Both the position numbers and the translations under genes were made by a program. A DNA stretch of 64,000 bases from Apoda limacodes. Taxonomy: Eukaryota > Arthropoda > Insecta > Lepidoptera > Limacodidae. The notes beneath the pieces are model-generated. The model was given only the letters and a program-made list of their open reading frames with translations, searched no databases and was not told where the DNA came from. Of the stretch, positions 32,901 to 43,398 are shown piece by piece (within the stretch, counting starts at the first letter, position 1; each line of letters starts with the position of its first letter). The stretch is from contig OX291557.1 in NCBI GenBank assembly GCA_946406115.1, forward strand, positions 15,594,501 through 15,658,500, in the 5' to 3' direction.

Positions 32901-34186
32901 GCAAACAAGCTTGCGGTCCGCCTAATGGTAAGCGGTCACCGCAGCCTATGGACGCTTACAATACCTGGTGAATCAATCGCGCGTTGCTGACCGTTCAAAA
33001 ATCTAATCTAACTTCTTTCTTAAAGAACCCCATACTGTCCTTAGAGAAAACCTAGGCAGGGAGCTCATTCCAGAACCTAAGCGTTCTCCGAAATAATCTG
33101 TATATGTAAAAGATGACTGACTGATTCAATGACATATCAACGCACATCCCTGCCTGATGACTCCCTCACAGCCTAGTTGGTAGTGTGGCCGACTGCTGTG
33201 CAGAGGGTGTGGGTTCGATTCCCGCACAGGACAAACATTTATGTAATAAACATTTGTGTTTGTCTTGAGTCTGGGTGTAATTATGTATGATATGTATGTA
33301 TTTACAAAAAAAAAAAAAATTTGTATTTGTATCCGTTGTCTGGTATCCATAACACAAGCTTTCCTTAGTTTGGGGCCAGAAGGCGCTGTGTGTAATGTCC
33401 AAATATATTTATTTTATTTATTTATCCCAAATCGCGGGGTCTAGAAATTTAAAATTATGCAAGTAAATTACTTGACGAAGGGGTTCCACTAAGAAAGGAT
33501 TTTGCAAATTTCATCCCCTAAAAAAGTAAAATGGGGGTATAATAAGTATGTATGAAAATTTGACAAATTTGAAGCGCAATTGATAATAAATTGGCCTTAG
33601 GGTTGGCAGTTAAGGTAGACGTGTTTCACCGGTTTTAAAAAATCATTTTCTACGGGACAAAAAAGGGAATGAAAATTTGTATTAGGGTTTCGATACTACT
33701 GTAGGTAAAACTTTTAACATTTAAAAAGCTGCCTTATCTTAAAAAATGATCACGTAGCCGAAGTCCCGGGAACATGCTAGTTTATTTATTAAATATCGAT
33801 CACACAATCTCGCTATACTTTTACATTGTAGGCATGTATGCAGGTTAGAAGATATCTAAAAACCTAAGAAGTTCTCAACGAATGTTGTATGAGGCACAAT
33901 AGATACATTGATACTTAGATACATATGATTACCTACATACTTAACATTTTAGATTTACTGTCTACCAACAAGAATACGTATACTTATAATAGTGATGCAA
34001 TGACAGGCAAGTGACCATGAATACCCATACATAATCATATTAGTATAAGGCGCACGACTCGCGCACATCGAGTTCACTTACCCAAAACACCAGCACTTTC
34101 CAAACATTTGACATTGGTAGCTCTAGTCGCCAACTCCGCAATTGTTTGCACAAACACCAGCCGAGCTTTCTGATACGTTTCGAAAA
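20972..34186 (-). CDS. SPAG6: Sperm-associated antigen 6 (armadillo-repeat central-pair protein)
   Basis: Protein of the ciliary/flagellar central apparatus, built of armadillo repeats and needed for sperm and cilium motility in known homologues. Coding exons (minus strand, 5' to 3'): 34082-34186, 32267-32423, 31647-31693, 29659-29743, 29356-29490, 28358-28471, 27218-27391, 26849-27001, 26126-26278, 23965-24123, 21657-21802 and 20972-21065. All phases join. Family landmarks are ARLVFVQTIAELATR near the start, VVDAGTLPLLVLAFQEPE, SLIRDIVKHS, LVVNTGGCGPLVALL, PALEPLLHAAP, ARARRLFVTTGALK, and FYTPGYSDSLLDRV near the end. About 490 residues are recovered, close to the usual 510. The first coding exon (a few residues) was not found. 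Exon 27218-27391 is unusually GC-rich. The donor after 28358 (AAG|GTCGAT) is weak but forced by frame and homology. The POLR3G-type gene is nested in the intron 21803-23964. Confidence 0.92.
21066..21656. other. SPAG6 intron with SINE fragment
   Basis: Mostly AT-rich. A SINE fragment, in reverse orientation to the 32.9 kb copy, lies at about 21545-21635 ('gtgaccgcttaccatcagg'). Confidence 0.5.
22852..23505 (+). CDS. POLR3GL: DNA-directed RNA polymerase III subunit RPC7 (POLR3G/POLR3GL type)
   Basis: Subunit of the RPC3-RPC6-RPC7 subcomplex of RNA polymerase III, which acts in promoter opening and initiation at tRNA and 5S genes. One intact 217-residue frame without introns. It starts MAGRGRGRGTGLSLTQDQL, the typical glycine/arginine-rich amino end. 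It continues through PPPLFPKRESKPLPL and the YLLIVKDQFIEYLHESPAYV segment, and ends in a long Asp/Glu-rich tail (about residues 165-217) that closes DDGPVY. The length fits the family (human about 220). The start is the first ATG after 'gctgctccgaag'. AATAAA-like signals follow near 23557. It lies antisense inside a SPAG6 intron, so it needs its own promoter, probably just upstream of 22852. POLR3G and POLR3GL cannot be told apart in an insect, where one gene usually serves both. Confidence 0.93.
   Translation: MAGRGRGRGTGLSLTQDQLQALGIARGEKNPQILAPPPLFPKRESKPLPLTCDATTDYLLIVKDQFIEYLHESPAYVKPKTRNNDIERYSDKYKLALDAKQGKVLDCVWTNMPGELRPQASLKRSSVRKRKLDDPSEIAKRLQTLEQKELQEPSEATQKNESESNVKKENNVDEEELEDEQEQDFELDDGTDYANNYFDNGEDFDEEDDNLDDGPVY
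24478..24700 (-). mobile_element. tRNA-derived SINE, minus orientation
   Basis: Reverse complement of the 33.17-33.42 kb element: 'cacagtgccatctg', 'acacccagactca', 'aatgtttgttctgtgtggg'. Lies in a SPAG6 intron. Confidence 0.6.
25082..25905. repeat. Two adjacent copies of the 'ttaatattat…gcgaaagt' repeat family
   Basis: Two copies begin with 'cccattaatattat' plus 'gcgaaagtttg' (25091 and 25484). They share 'cacgcttcaaccactgga', 'ttcccgcggga' and a tail with 'ggcggagccgcgggcaaa'. Relatives occur at 28.67, 31.93, 34.30, 44.3-44.7, 45.34, 47.07 and 61.7 kb in both orientations. This is a very abundant lepidopteran repeat type of uncertain class. Confidence 0.55.
25974..26087. mobile_element. 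Foldback element with perfect 33-bp inverted ends
   Basis: The arms 25974-26006 and 26055-26087 are exact reverse complements. They start TCTAAGGCTGGGTTGCACC and flank 48 bp that contain no gene. Perfect arms imply a recent insertion or copying event. A flanking TA would suit a Tc1/mariner-type MITE, but the duplication is not clear. Lies 39 bp from a SPAG6 exon. Confidence 0.75.
26387..26585 (-). mobile_element. LINE 3' fragment (RTE-like), minus orientation
   Basis: The reverse strand reads 'gagtggagaccacggat', 'ggcagccagaagtggatgg' and 'cctatagtggactg', phrases of a common lepidopteran LINE 3' end. Similar pieces lie at 59.29-59.47 and 60.94-61.06 kb. Confidence 0.45.
27648..28137 (+). 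repeat. Copy of the 'gtcagactcgcgcacgaa' repeat family
   Basis: It starts 'ggccaagtgctagtcagact' and contains 'aaagcacgtttgttgtat'. It carries the tetranucleotide run (GACG)n at 28072-28090 and ends '…gacggaaccctaaaa'. 'gttccgta' near the start and 'cggaaccct' at the end form short inverted ends. Other copies: about 17325-17650, 39628-39916, 51575-52300, 60336-60380 and 62070-62158. Confidence 0.6.
29700..30760 (+). mobile_element. Decayed LINE fragment in a SPAG6 intron
   Basis: The segment 30530-30740, read in shifting frames, shows pieces of the carboxyl end of a reverse-transcriptase frame ('cattagatccacagttttcatgtcc', 'cgtaatggtcacacac', 'cttaaattgtgcaatga'). Its translation reads like the usual LINE ending (…HSADSEE…). 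There are many stops and frameshifts, and only the distal part is present. Family assignment is tentative. Confidence 0.35.
31306..31510 (-). mobile_element. tRNA-derived SINE, minus orientation
   Basis: Reverse complement of the 33.17 kb SINE: 'acacacagcgccatctgg', 'acacccagactca', 'tttgtctagtacggg'. In a SPAG6 intron. Confidence 0.6.
32880..33110 (+). mobile_element. SINE-like element ('cactgaggtggc' family)
   Basis: It begins 'taccactgaggtggcaaac', continues 'cctaatggtaagcggtcacc' and ends near 'gggagctcattcc…cgttctccg'. Relatives: 16.05 kb, 21.55 kb (reverse), 35.96 kb (partial) and 61.08-61.27 kb (reverse, most complete). Confidence 0.55.
33171..33428 (+). mobile_element. tRNA-derived SINE, near full length
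   Basis: The head has an A-box-like 'tagttggtagtgtgg' and a B box 'gggttcgattcc' with tRNA-like spacing. The body has 'tgtcttgagtctgggtgta', poly(A) at 33306 and 'gaaggcgctgtgtgtaatgtcc', and the tail is (TTTA)n. It would be transcribed by RNA polymerase III and moved by a LINE. At least four partial relatives are in the window. Confidence 0.8.
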
Positions 34187-34953
34187 CTAAAACATCAAAT
34201 TGAATAATTAGATATGTATGTAAGGTGTATCTGAACTAAAGATTTATATAAGTATGCCTCATAAATCTAAATCACCTATTTGATAGTGGTAATACTAGCT
34301 GTCCCGGCGAACTTTGTTCCGCGATAGTTGAATAATTTCTATAGGTAATTTGTATACAACCTCTGCCGCCTGTCTTTCCTTCCTCCCTTTCTCACCTTTA
34401 CTATACCTCTCCCCCATCTCCAGCCAATATCCCGACTCCGTTCCTAACCCGACTCTTCGCCGTTAATTCACACCGAAACACAAACTGCAGATCAACTATA
34501 AAAAAAACTCTAAATTGTATAAACGACTCACGCTCCATCCGTTGTAAAGTTACATATTTGGAAATCTTCGCCGCCGGCGTCCGCACATTTTACCTAAGTT
34601 TTATCACAATTAGGTGAACGCATAGAAGAACGCGGGATAATGTTTACAGTTCCATTCATTTTCTAACTCGACGACTGTGCTACCTACCGGGTCCAATTTT
34701 GAATCTAAACAATCCAGACATCCAAATTCAAACACACACAAAAAATCATCAGAATCGGTTCAGCCGTTTAGGACTTCAGTGACGTCCACACGTATAGAAG
34801 AATTATTATATAAAGAAATGGTAAATTGAACGACCAGGACTGATTAATATATTTCCTTTTATTTTTATATTAATTTATTGTAAAAGATATAAATACTTAA
34901 TAAATTAATTATGATTAACAATTTTGACGGTCGAAGCGTAATTATGTCACTTA

Positions 34954-35510
34954 GGCCCAGAACAGACGGTGAAACACGACTGCAACGAAACCCTTTTAAA
35001 TTAAGTGGTTTGAAACTAGTTTCAGACGTTATCCACACACGGCGCAACCTAAATTGTACCACAATGTGTCGAAATTATCACAATAATTTCAGTTTCTTTG
35101 AGAACAGACGTGTGTAAATTGTCTAGCTCAAGTGATGAAGAAGTTGTGGTTATGTATTTGTATCTTCACTGCTTTTCCAATTTCTGTTCATGCTTTACCA
35201 GTGTCAGTTCGGCTAGAGTGGCTTGATAGTGTTGTATTGTACAAGCAAGGATACTTCTCAACTTCCAACACAAATTGAATGTTTTTATTTTAGTCATCAG
35301 CCATTTTGTTGCATCGAAAAAATACGCGAAACTATGAAACGCAAACACGAGTTTCCTGAACGCCGTTTTCAATGCGACTGATTTGCGACGCGTTTGAAAC
35401 CGTTTTCAACCAAGTTGAGATATGTGTGGTCTCTCAAACTCAAATGAAACTCAAAAGTAACCAGGAGTTGCAGTTTCGTCGCTTTTGCGTTTCATCATGT
35501 GTTCTGGGCC
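34954..35510. mobile_element. PIF/Harbinger-type MITE
   Basis: Ends GGCCCAGAACA on the left and its reverse complement TGTTCTGGGCC on the right, flanked on both sides by TTA (34951-34953 and 35511-35513). Diverged inverted similarity continues inward ('tgaaacacgactgcaacgaaac' versus 'tgaaacgcaaaagcgacg…'). A three-base TTA duplication with G-rich ends is typical of PIF/Harbinger. 557 bp, with no transposase. Confidence 0.75.
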
Positions 35511-37600
35511 TTACTGACCTCTAGATATTAGTAGGTCAGTGGTGATAGTTGATTTGACACTTTGACGCAGTTTTTGTGAGCACCTGCACATATTATCTGC
35601 ACATATTATAAAAAGCACCTACTACACTACGCAAGTAGCGTGTGTAAATATCGGCAGCTACATTTAATTATGTACGTACTCAGCCGAGAGAGAAGCATTC
35701 TAAAATTATAATGGTGAAAGCTAATAATATGGCAGTTTTTGTATCGGCAGAAATAAGTCTGAAAAATACTACTTTATACTGTATACAGAAAACATTTCTA
35801 TTCTTTTTCTATTTCTCATTTCTATTAATTATGAATGACGTTTAATAAAATCCTATCGCGAAGTTCATAGCTTCTCGAAGAAGTTATATGCCGTTGCTCT
35901 CTAATTTTTTTAATGCCCTTAAGAAAGTCAAAAACACTTTGCTACAGCAACTTTGCAGAAACTTACGGCCCGCCTGATTCTAAGCGATCACAATAGGCTA
36001 TAGAACGCTCACGCATTGCCAACCCGTTCGACAAACTTTCCACCCTTTCCGATATTGTCTCGCTTAGATTTAGATTAGATTCGCGGGAGAAAGTTTCTCT
36101 AAAATCGCACCGTTCGTAACTATTGTGAATGTTGGTTGATACAATTACAATCAAATCCATTTTCTCTCAAAAATCAAACTGAAAGCTTTCAGCTTCTAAA
36201 TTTAAGACATTACAACCAGCATTTTAACGTAGGTAGAATGTCTTTGTTGAATTCCAAACCCTGTTGCTGCACCATATTCGATTTATGCATTTATTTCTCT
36301 CTTTTATTTTGTCGCTATTATGTACTAAGATTAAATATGGGACAGGAATAGCTTACACCTTTATATAGAAACCTAGTACATTTAAATCTAGTTAAAAATT
36401 CTCTTTGGAGACGGAAACTTAGGTAGTAGGTATATCTAATTGGACCCGCTAAAGCTGTTATAGTTTGTATTTTAATAACCCAAATGTTAATTTTAATATG
36501 TAGTTAACTTATACCTACATACATACTTGAATCTATGAACATTGCTATGAACAATATTTATCTACAGACAGTCGTGATTTAAAAGAGCATAAGTAAATAT
36601 AATATACTATAAAGAACGTACTATACTTTAGAAAATACAATTTCAAGTTTGAGGTTTCTGGTGAATGGTAGGTTACAAGTGTTCAAGTAAATGAGTCACG
36701 AGTCTGCGACTAACACCTCCACACGTACGCAATGGTGTAGCTAAGGAAAATAAATATTGACTAAAAATATGATGAATATAATACTTGCTTCGGCTGTAAC
36801 TCTGTTCACAGCGATGACTTTTTTTTTGTTTTATTGCAGAAACGTGACTTATTCCAATCCTTAGTAGATTTACTGTTTTCTATTCTAGACTTGACTAAAA
36901 GTGAAAAGGAAATATAATCCCTTTATTCATTATCAAACTCACGTGTTGAAACAGTCTGCTGACAAAGTACCATGATGTCTCTAAGCATCGATCATGGCAA
37001 TGTCTCAGCGACTATATCTCGACCACGCGTCGATTATCAATTAGGGTTAGCAGTAGGTACCTATCTACACTTTTAAAATAAATTATAAATAACGTTCTTA
37101 ATATTTCCGACGACTCTTTCGTATGAAAGGAATGGTATATTGACTATTTAATTATTATTTCTCAGTTTGAGCCGTTCCTCTATCTGTCACAGAAATGTCT
37201 TGACTTTTGTCACAAAATATGTGTCGCTGGCTATGCTGTAGAGACCTCCCAGCGAGCAAAAAGTAATTTCATAACTATCCCAGAACCATCATTTTAGCAT
37301 ACTTATAACGGTTTTATAAGCGCTTACTAGCCCGGAAAACGGTCCAATTTATAGTCGTGTTTTTTCTTGTTGTGATAGTTCTTTAGCTGAATTTGACTTA
37401 TCTACTACTATAATAGCCGTATAACAGCGTTGTGTAAAACTATATGCTCCTACAAAACTAGGTATGGGTATCTAACAAAACTAGGTAAGGGTATCTAACA
37501 AAACTAACAAAGACGTCACCCGCAATTCTTCTATAAGTTCCTCTGTTTCTTGTGTGTTTGACAGGAAAATACTTAAAATTATAAAAGGAATGTACTGCAT

Positions 37601-37947
37601 GGAGTTTTGGCGCGAATCTTAAGAAGGAGTGGTGTTTTTTTCTGTTTAATTTTTCTAAATTCATTTAGTGACTTTCGATGTATATATTTTAGCAATGTTT
37701 TACGAAAGCGTGTTAAGAATTGTGCAGCGAAGGCTCATGAATAGTGAATTATGAAGAAATAAGCTGGACATGACGCGCAATATCTGAGGATCCACACCAA
37801 ATCTCCCGCCCAATCTTGGGACTTGAAAACGAGGACGCGCGGTAACGCCCGCGCCACGATACGATATGATAATTGACTTTGACTCTGGCAAATGCATAAA
37901 TGGTCTGCTAAGACCGTGCGAGCCCATTATAATATTAAAAAAAAAAA
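37601..37947 (+). mobile_element. Poly(A)-tailed retrocopy of unknown RNA
   Basis: The 12-bp duplication AATGTACTGCAT flanks the insert (37589-37600 and 37948-37959). The insert ends in an uninterrupted A-tract of about 13. Target duplication plus poly(A) is the mark of LINE-driven retroposition. The body (starting 'ggagttttggcgcg') matches no repeat I recognise elsewhere in the window and has no clear Pol III boxes. It may be a truncated LINE, a SINE or a processed copy of a cellular transcript. Confidence 0.65.
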
Positions 37948-38954
37948 AATGTACTGCATTTGTTTAATAACCTGCCAGATGGTGTAATTTTATGTTGTAA
38001 GTCTGTTATTGTATGAAGTAACTAAACTCACATGGGGAACGAATATATTCTGTGAATTATATACAGCTTAAGGTTAAAATTCTAGCGCTCCTCTTGAAAT
38101 AAGGATTTTTGTATATTTGATATTAATAATTTATTGACGCTTATTTTATTAACGCTTCAACCAAAATCAAAAACTTAGTAACTAATAAATTTGATTTGAT
38201 ATGAAACTTTTTTTGTTTTGTTAAACATACCTTTTATAGGATCCACTAAATCACCTCTACTTATTTTAATCCATTTTTTAGAAGAATATATCGCGCGATA
38301 ATTTTTCAAAAAAATACAATGAAAATGGCTGATATATGATACAAGGTTACAAAAGCATTTCGCAGTACCACAATAAACATGTTTTGGCTTATAATCTTCG
38401 TGTAAGTAACCTTATAACAGCTTTCATAAATGAAATATGCTCATATAATTGCATAAATAGAAAAAGTAACATCGAAGAATGCAGTTATAGGTTTGTATCT
38501 ATATAAATCACTTCACCCTTACAAAATACCATTATGAACCTCGTGTACTTATAGTGGACCCAACTCATTACCTTATCAGCGCTTATAAACCCATGTAACA
38601 AGTGTTAATCGTGTCAAGTCATTTCTGAGTATGTCTGAACTGGTTATGATCTTTTATAGGAAACCTGAGTTTATAATGGCCCGTAAACAGGACTTTAAGC
38701 GCTTATAAGTATAAAATACAAGAGCATTTGCGATTGTTGACTAGACAGCATCTTCTCTAGCACTTAAAGGAGTAGTAGCATAAACCAGCATCACTAGAAG
38801 TGTCTTATAAGGCTTCAGTCCTACAAAATACGCATTCTGTAACTATTATACTTGTTGGGCTGATAGATCCTGGCAAAGTAACAAATTAAATATGGATATG
38901 GCATCCATTTTGTCATAATCAGCAGTCGGTAAAGCCGAATTGGTCGAACAGTCA

Positions 38955-39090
38955 AGTGGCGATTAGCTCGACATTGTTAGCCAATTCGCACTGAGCCAGC
39001 GCGGTGGACTATGAACTAAGCCTCGTTTTTCTAGGAGAATTGTGCCCCTGCAGTGGAGAGTACAACGGCTAAGGCGATGATATCTATTTT
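38955..39090 (+). repeat. Body fragment of the 5S-derived SINE family
   Basis: Carries 'gattagctcgacattg', 'aattcgcactgagccagcg' and 'gtgcccctgcagtgg', shared with 32.70-32.82, 42.79-42.98 and (reverse) 58.67-58.75 kb. The head is missing. Confidence 0.45.
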
Positions 39091-39991
39091 TAATACAATC
39101 TATAATTAATATAAAGGTTGACACATACGAGGCAGATTCTGTCAAAATATATATTACACCGCAGCGCCGCCGCATATCTGCCAGTATCACTCTCCAATCT
39201 CCATATAAATTAATGGACGTGCTCACACGCACGGGCCGATAATATATATGTATATTTCATCTTCCAACATCCGCGTCTGCTGAGCGATATTTACACTCTG
39301 AATCAGTGTTTACTAGTAACTGTTTTTTCAGTGTTTCCTTGCAGATAACATCTGCAGATCCTACATTATTACCTGGCGTGACATTTATTATTACCTAATA
39401 ACAACCATCAAAAACAAGACAGAAACCTCTCGTAGGTTTCTGTTTTTACTCCGTATGTATTTTTGTGTGTTTGCGATTATCTCAGCAACTATCACTGTTG
39501 TTATCTGTGTAATTAGCATGATCCTACAACATAACTAATTGTTTGTGGTTTTTCTCACTTCTTTGTAAAATAGGTTATAAGTTACTTTAAATTAATATAC
39601 CTACTTATGTTTTTATATGAGAATTAAAAAAAATCGGCCAAGTGCGAGTCGGACTCGCGCACGAAGGGTTCCGTACCATTATCCATGAAAAGGCAATAAA
39701 ACACGTTTGTTGTATGGAAGCCCCTTAAATATTTGTTTTATTCTGTTTCAGCAGCAACAGAAATACATCTGTGAAAATTTCAACTGTCTAACTATCACGG
39801 TTCATGAGATACAGCCTCGTGACAGACGGACGGACGGATGGACGGACGGACGGACGGACAGCGGAGTCTTAGTTATAGGGTTCCGCTAATTATCCTTTGG
39901 ATACGGAACCCTTAAAAGCAAGATACATACAGTGTTTATACCATTGATACCATTGATACCTGAATGTCTGAACTTATAGCTTATGGGGAAC

Positions 39992-40120
39992 AGTCTCGAG
40001 CTATTCGAACTCTGGAATTCGAGAGAAAAATGTATGCAAGTACATTCACGGGTTTCGAGAGGTAAGTCAGACTTCCATACATTTTTGTCTCGAATTCCAG
40101 AGTTCGAATAGCTCGAGACT
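39992..40120. mobile_element. Foldback element with 45-bp inverted arms
   Basis: Arms 39992-40036 and 40076-40120, starting AGTCTCGAGCTATTCGAAC, match at 44 of 45 positions around a 39-bp centre. A diverged relative of the same size lies at 40503-40632 ('agtctcgagtaagccaaac' … 'taatcgagact'). Confidence 0.75.
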
Positions 40121-40365
40121 CAGAGAGAGATTTCTATTTTTGAATCGAATTAGTTTATAAAAAATTTGTCGCAAATCATTATTTTCCCTTTCCTTTTAAG
40201 ACAGCCTTGGAAAACTGAATGTCCTTACGTCGCATATGTCCCATGTGTTGTACTCATCTGGTACTTCGCAGATGCCATATTACTATGCAACGCTCGCAGA
40301 GTAAAAAGTATATTATATATGCCTTGTATGTGGCAAGCTTAAATGTCAATGTACTACATATTTAT

Positions 40366-41297
40366 CAGAGGTGAGCAAACTTTTTTGAAAAGTTAACCCT
40401 GTTAATCGTTAATTCGTTACTTAAAAACTTTAAAAATCGTTAGAGCGTTTAATATTCAAAATTTAACGCAAGGTGTACTGCGGCTTATTGAAAATAGTCT
40501 CGAGTAAGCCAAACTCTAGAATTCGGAAGAAAAATGTATGCAAGTATTTTTACGGGTCTCGAGAGGTAAGTCCTACTTGCATACATTTGTCTTTCAAATT
40601 GCAGATTCTGGCGTAATCGAGACTGCTGCCAATAAGCTCCCTGGTGTGAAATTATAATAATAGGTAGGTATTATTTTAACATAGCAGTCAATATATCAAT
40701 ACTCAATAATAATCAGTCAATAAATTGACAGCAGCGGTGTCCGTATCTTTCTCTGTACAAATAGACGTTCTGCAGCATTAGACGAAATACCAGTTCCAAA
40801 GTTAAAAAAAAGATTTCGCTAAAATAATTGTTTGATTTTAAATCCAAAGTCTGCTTTGTATTTCAGTTATTTGTTGCACTTATACCTATCATTGGACTGA
40901 GTAACAGTACTTAAAAATATAACCTTTTTCATCATTGCTACTTTCGCTGATGCTAACATTTCTTTTCGTATTCATCCCTTTGTTTATTTAGAGCATCTGC
41001 AATTTTTGTTTCTATGAACTTCTTGACTTTTGACCACTCTTATCGACATATCTAGCATTCTTGCACCACCCACGCTAGCATTTCGCAGTTTTTTGTTCGC
41101 TATTCGATTCGAACAACGTACGAGCATATCGTGACACGAAACCAAAACAAAATAAAGTCAACAATCAATGTAACGGACTAAAGTTAACGAAAGTTTTATA
41201 TATCGGAAGTTAAAAAAAACTTTAAGTTTAACTTGAAAGGAAACCAATTTTCTGAACTTCGTTAATTAACGATTAATGATTTTTTGCCCCAGCTCTG
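40366..41297. mobile_element. Possible hAT-type non-autonomous element
   Basis: Left end CAGAGGTGAGCAAAC. The right end read in reverse is CAGAGCTGGGGCAAA. Both continue into 'gttaatcgttaatt'-like sequence. The flanks atatttat and atacttac are alike at 6 of 8 bases, an eroded 8-bp duplication. The foldback element at 40503-40632 would be nested in it. Confidence 0.4.
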
Positions 41298-41627
41298 ATA
41301 CTTACAATTATCAAATAAGCCTATTATTTCTACTGACTGACAAAAAACAAAATTACACCATACCTAATTGTATATTCCTAGGACTGCTCATGGAGTGACT
41401 CATTTTCTATAAAATTGATCTTCTACGAAATATAAATATATGCGGACAGCTTTTGGTTATGTTTTTAGTGTTTATAAAAAACGTAGTGATTATATTCTCT
41501 TTGTTTATAAATAGTTAGTAATTTATCATAAATGTCAATCTGACATCTCTTATATTTTTTTATACTTTTTTTTTAAATACAAGGAGTTTTTTTCATACAA
41601 AATAGTTTATTGTGTCATTGTCTATAT

Positions 41628-43398
41628 ACACGGAAAAAAAAGAGTTTCCAAGTTCTATTTCACCAAAGTAATTTGCATTCAGTCAAGAAATCCAACTATT
41701 TTGGACATATTTTGTTCACAGAAGGCAATATTATTTCCCAGAAAAAAAATCATTTTATCAATCGAAATTGATAAACTTCTTTTCGTATGAACAAATTTTT
41801 TTTTAACCAAATAAATGTTCGTTTTAGATCAACCAAACTTAAATTAATTACCCTAAGACAGTTAATGTTCTTGTATAAAATAAATACATTTTTATATGCA
41901 ACATTTTATTTTTCTTCGTTTGAAAAAAAAAATTATTTTGCTTTAATATAATTTATTTTGCGCCAAAATCATGGTTTTCTTAAATCTGCGACGTCACTTA
42001 TTAAAAACTATATTTTTCGATGAAAATAATTGTATCTTAAATCAAAGCCAGTGAAATGTTCAGTTAAGATAATATTGTTTTGAATTAGAGAAAATAATAA
42101 TTTTAACAGAATTTGTTAGATTCTTGACTCAAAATCTGATATTTTATGCTAAAACTATTGTTTTAGTCGAAACAAATAAAATACCTGCTTTAAAATATTA
42201 AACATTTTCGTTGAAATTAATCAACTAGTATCCCTTTGAACGAATTTTCTTTTCGTTTAAGTAAATACCTGCATTTTCAAAATTGAATGAATCTCATCAC
42301 TGTCCTTCATAGGATTTCGTGTTGGCTTTTAATTTTAAATAATTGTTTATTGTAGGGTTTTGTGCGTCAAATTAGTATCAGTTTATGCGAGAAACCTACA
42401 GTTAATTATTTTCTGAGAATTGTAAAGCTTGTAGCGGATCATATCATACCGCTACAAGCAAGGCTGACGTCACGCGTCCTACATCGCGCTATCAAAGTTT
42501 CTTCTGTCGATGAGTATATATAGAAAACCGAACAGAATGATAAGTGGACCACGGCGGTCCCCAGGCATAACACCTCGCCTGGCAGGAGATCTCCTCTTTG
42601 CCGCCGCACCACAAGCATCCAGCAAACAGTCGCATTCGTCTATCAGAAACGATAAGCGAAGTTAAGCAACGTCGACCGTGGTCAGTATTTGGATGGGTGA
42701 CCGCTTTTCTTCCATGTTTAAGAAGGATCGTTAAATAGTCATAACAATTATAATTAAACATAACGCTGTATAATCAGCTAAAGGCGAGAAGCTATTCTAC
42801 TTAGCTCGACAAAGTCCATATAAAGGCAGTGCGGCTAGACTGCCTATATGACCCAAGCCTCCAGAAAAAGAGGCCTGTGCCTCTGCAGTAGGGCACTACT
42901 AGCTCGACAAACGTCCGCTAAGACACACTAAGACAGTGCGGTAGACTGACTCTATATGGCCCAAGCCTCCAGAAAAGAGGCGTAGGGCTTTTTAAAAAAA
43001 CTTTATTTAATCTTGACGGTTAACTATGTCATGTTGGACCGAAACATTTTTTGTTTTAAACTAAAATATAATGTTATTAATTTAAGAGCTGATGTAGTCT
43101 AGTTAAGAGCACTATTCTCTTGTGTGAACTAGAAATTTCTTCCGTGCAATAAAGCACGAAGTTCTACGCCCAAGAAAACTAAGTGTTTCAAATAAAGAAG
43201 CATATTTTTCTTCAATGAATTAAATATTGTTTCAAATTGATAGTTTTATTTACTGGTTCAATGAAATTTGATCTTGTGATAACTTCATATTATTTTAAAT
43301 ATTTAAGAGAAATAATATCTTAGATGAAGTAAATATTCGTTGGTGCATATGTGAAACGATATTCTCTTGGCTCAACTTATTCTTTTTTACCGTGTATA
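41628..43398. mobile_element. Possible large inverted-repeat element, AT-rich
   Basis: Left end 'atatacacggaaaaaaaaga'. The right end read in reverse is 'atatacacggtaaaaaagaa'. The interior is AT-rich, with small palindromes such as TTTATCAAT…ATTGATAAA near 41755, and it includes the 5S-derived SINE at 42.6 kb. No coding frame is seen. The ends match only over about 20 bases, so the call is tentative. Confidence 0.35.
42540..42985 (+). mobile_element. 5S rRNA-derived SINE (copy 1)
   Basis: At 42645-42704 the sequence follows 5S rRNA positions of the internal promoter: 'gaagttaagcaacgtcg', then 'gtggtcagta', then 'ggatgggtgaccgc'. It then departs from 5S after the C box, so it is a promoter-bearing head and not a 5S gene. 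The downstream part holds two copies in tandem of 'tagctcgacaaa…gtgcgg…tagactg…aagcctccagaaaa' (42799-42870 and 42901-42978). The second copy of the head is at 58.87-58.96 kb, minus strand. Confidence 0.6.

Noticed and set aside
33205..33225. tRNA gene suggested by the B box 'gggttcgattcc'
   Set aside because: There is no tRNA cloverleaf around it. The body, poly(A) and (TTTA)n tail show a tRNA-derived SINE.
42645..42704. 5S rRNA gene
   Set aside because: Only the internal promoter region matches 5S; the ends are unrelated and no terminator T-run follows at the right place.
42492..42761. 89-codon minus-strand frame
   Set aside because: It is antisense to the 5S-derived SINE and has no homologue that I recognise.
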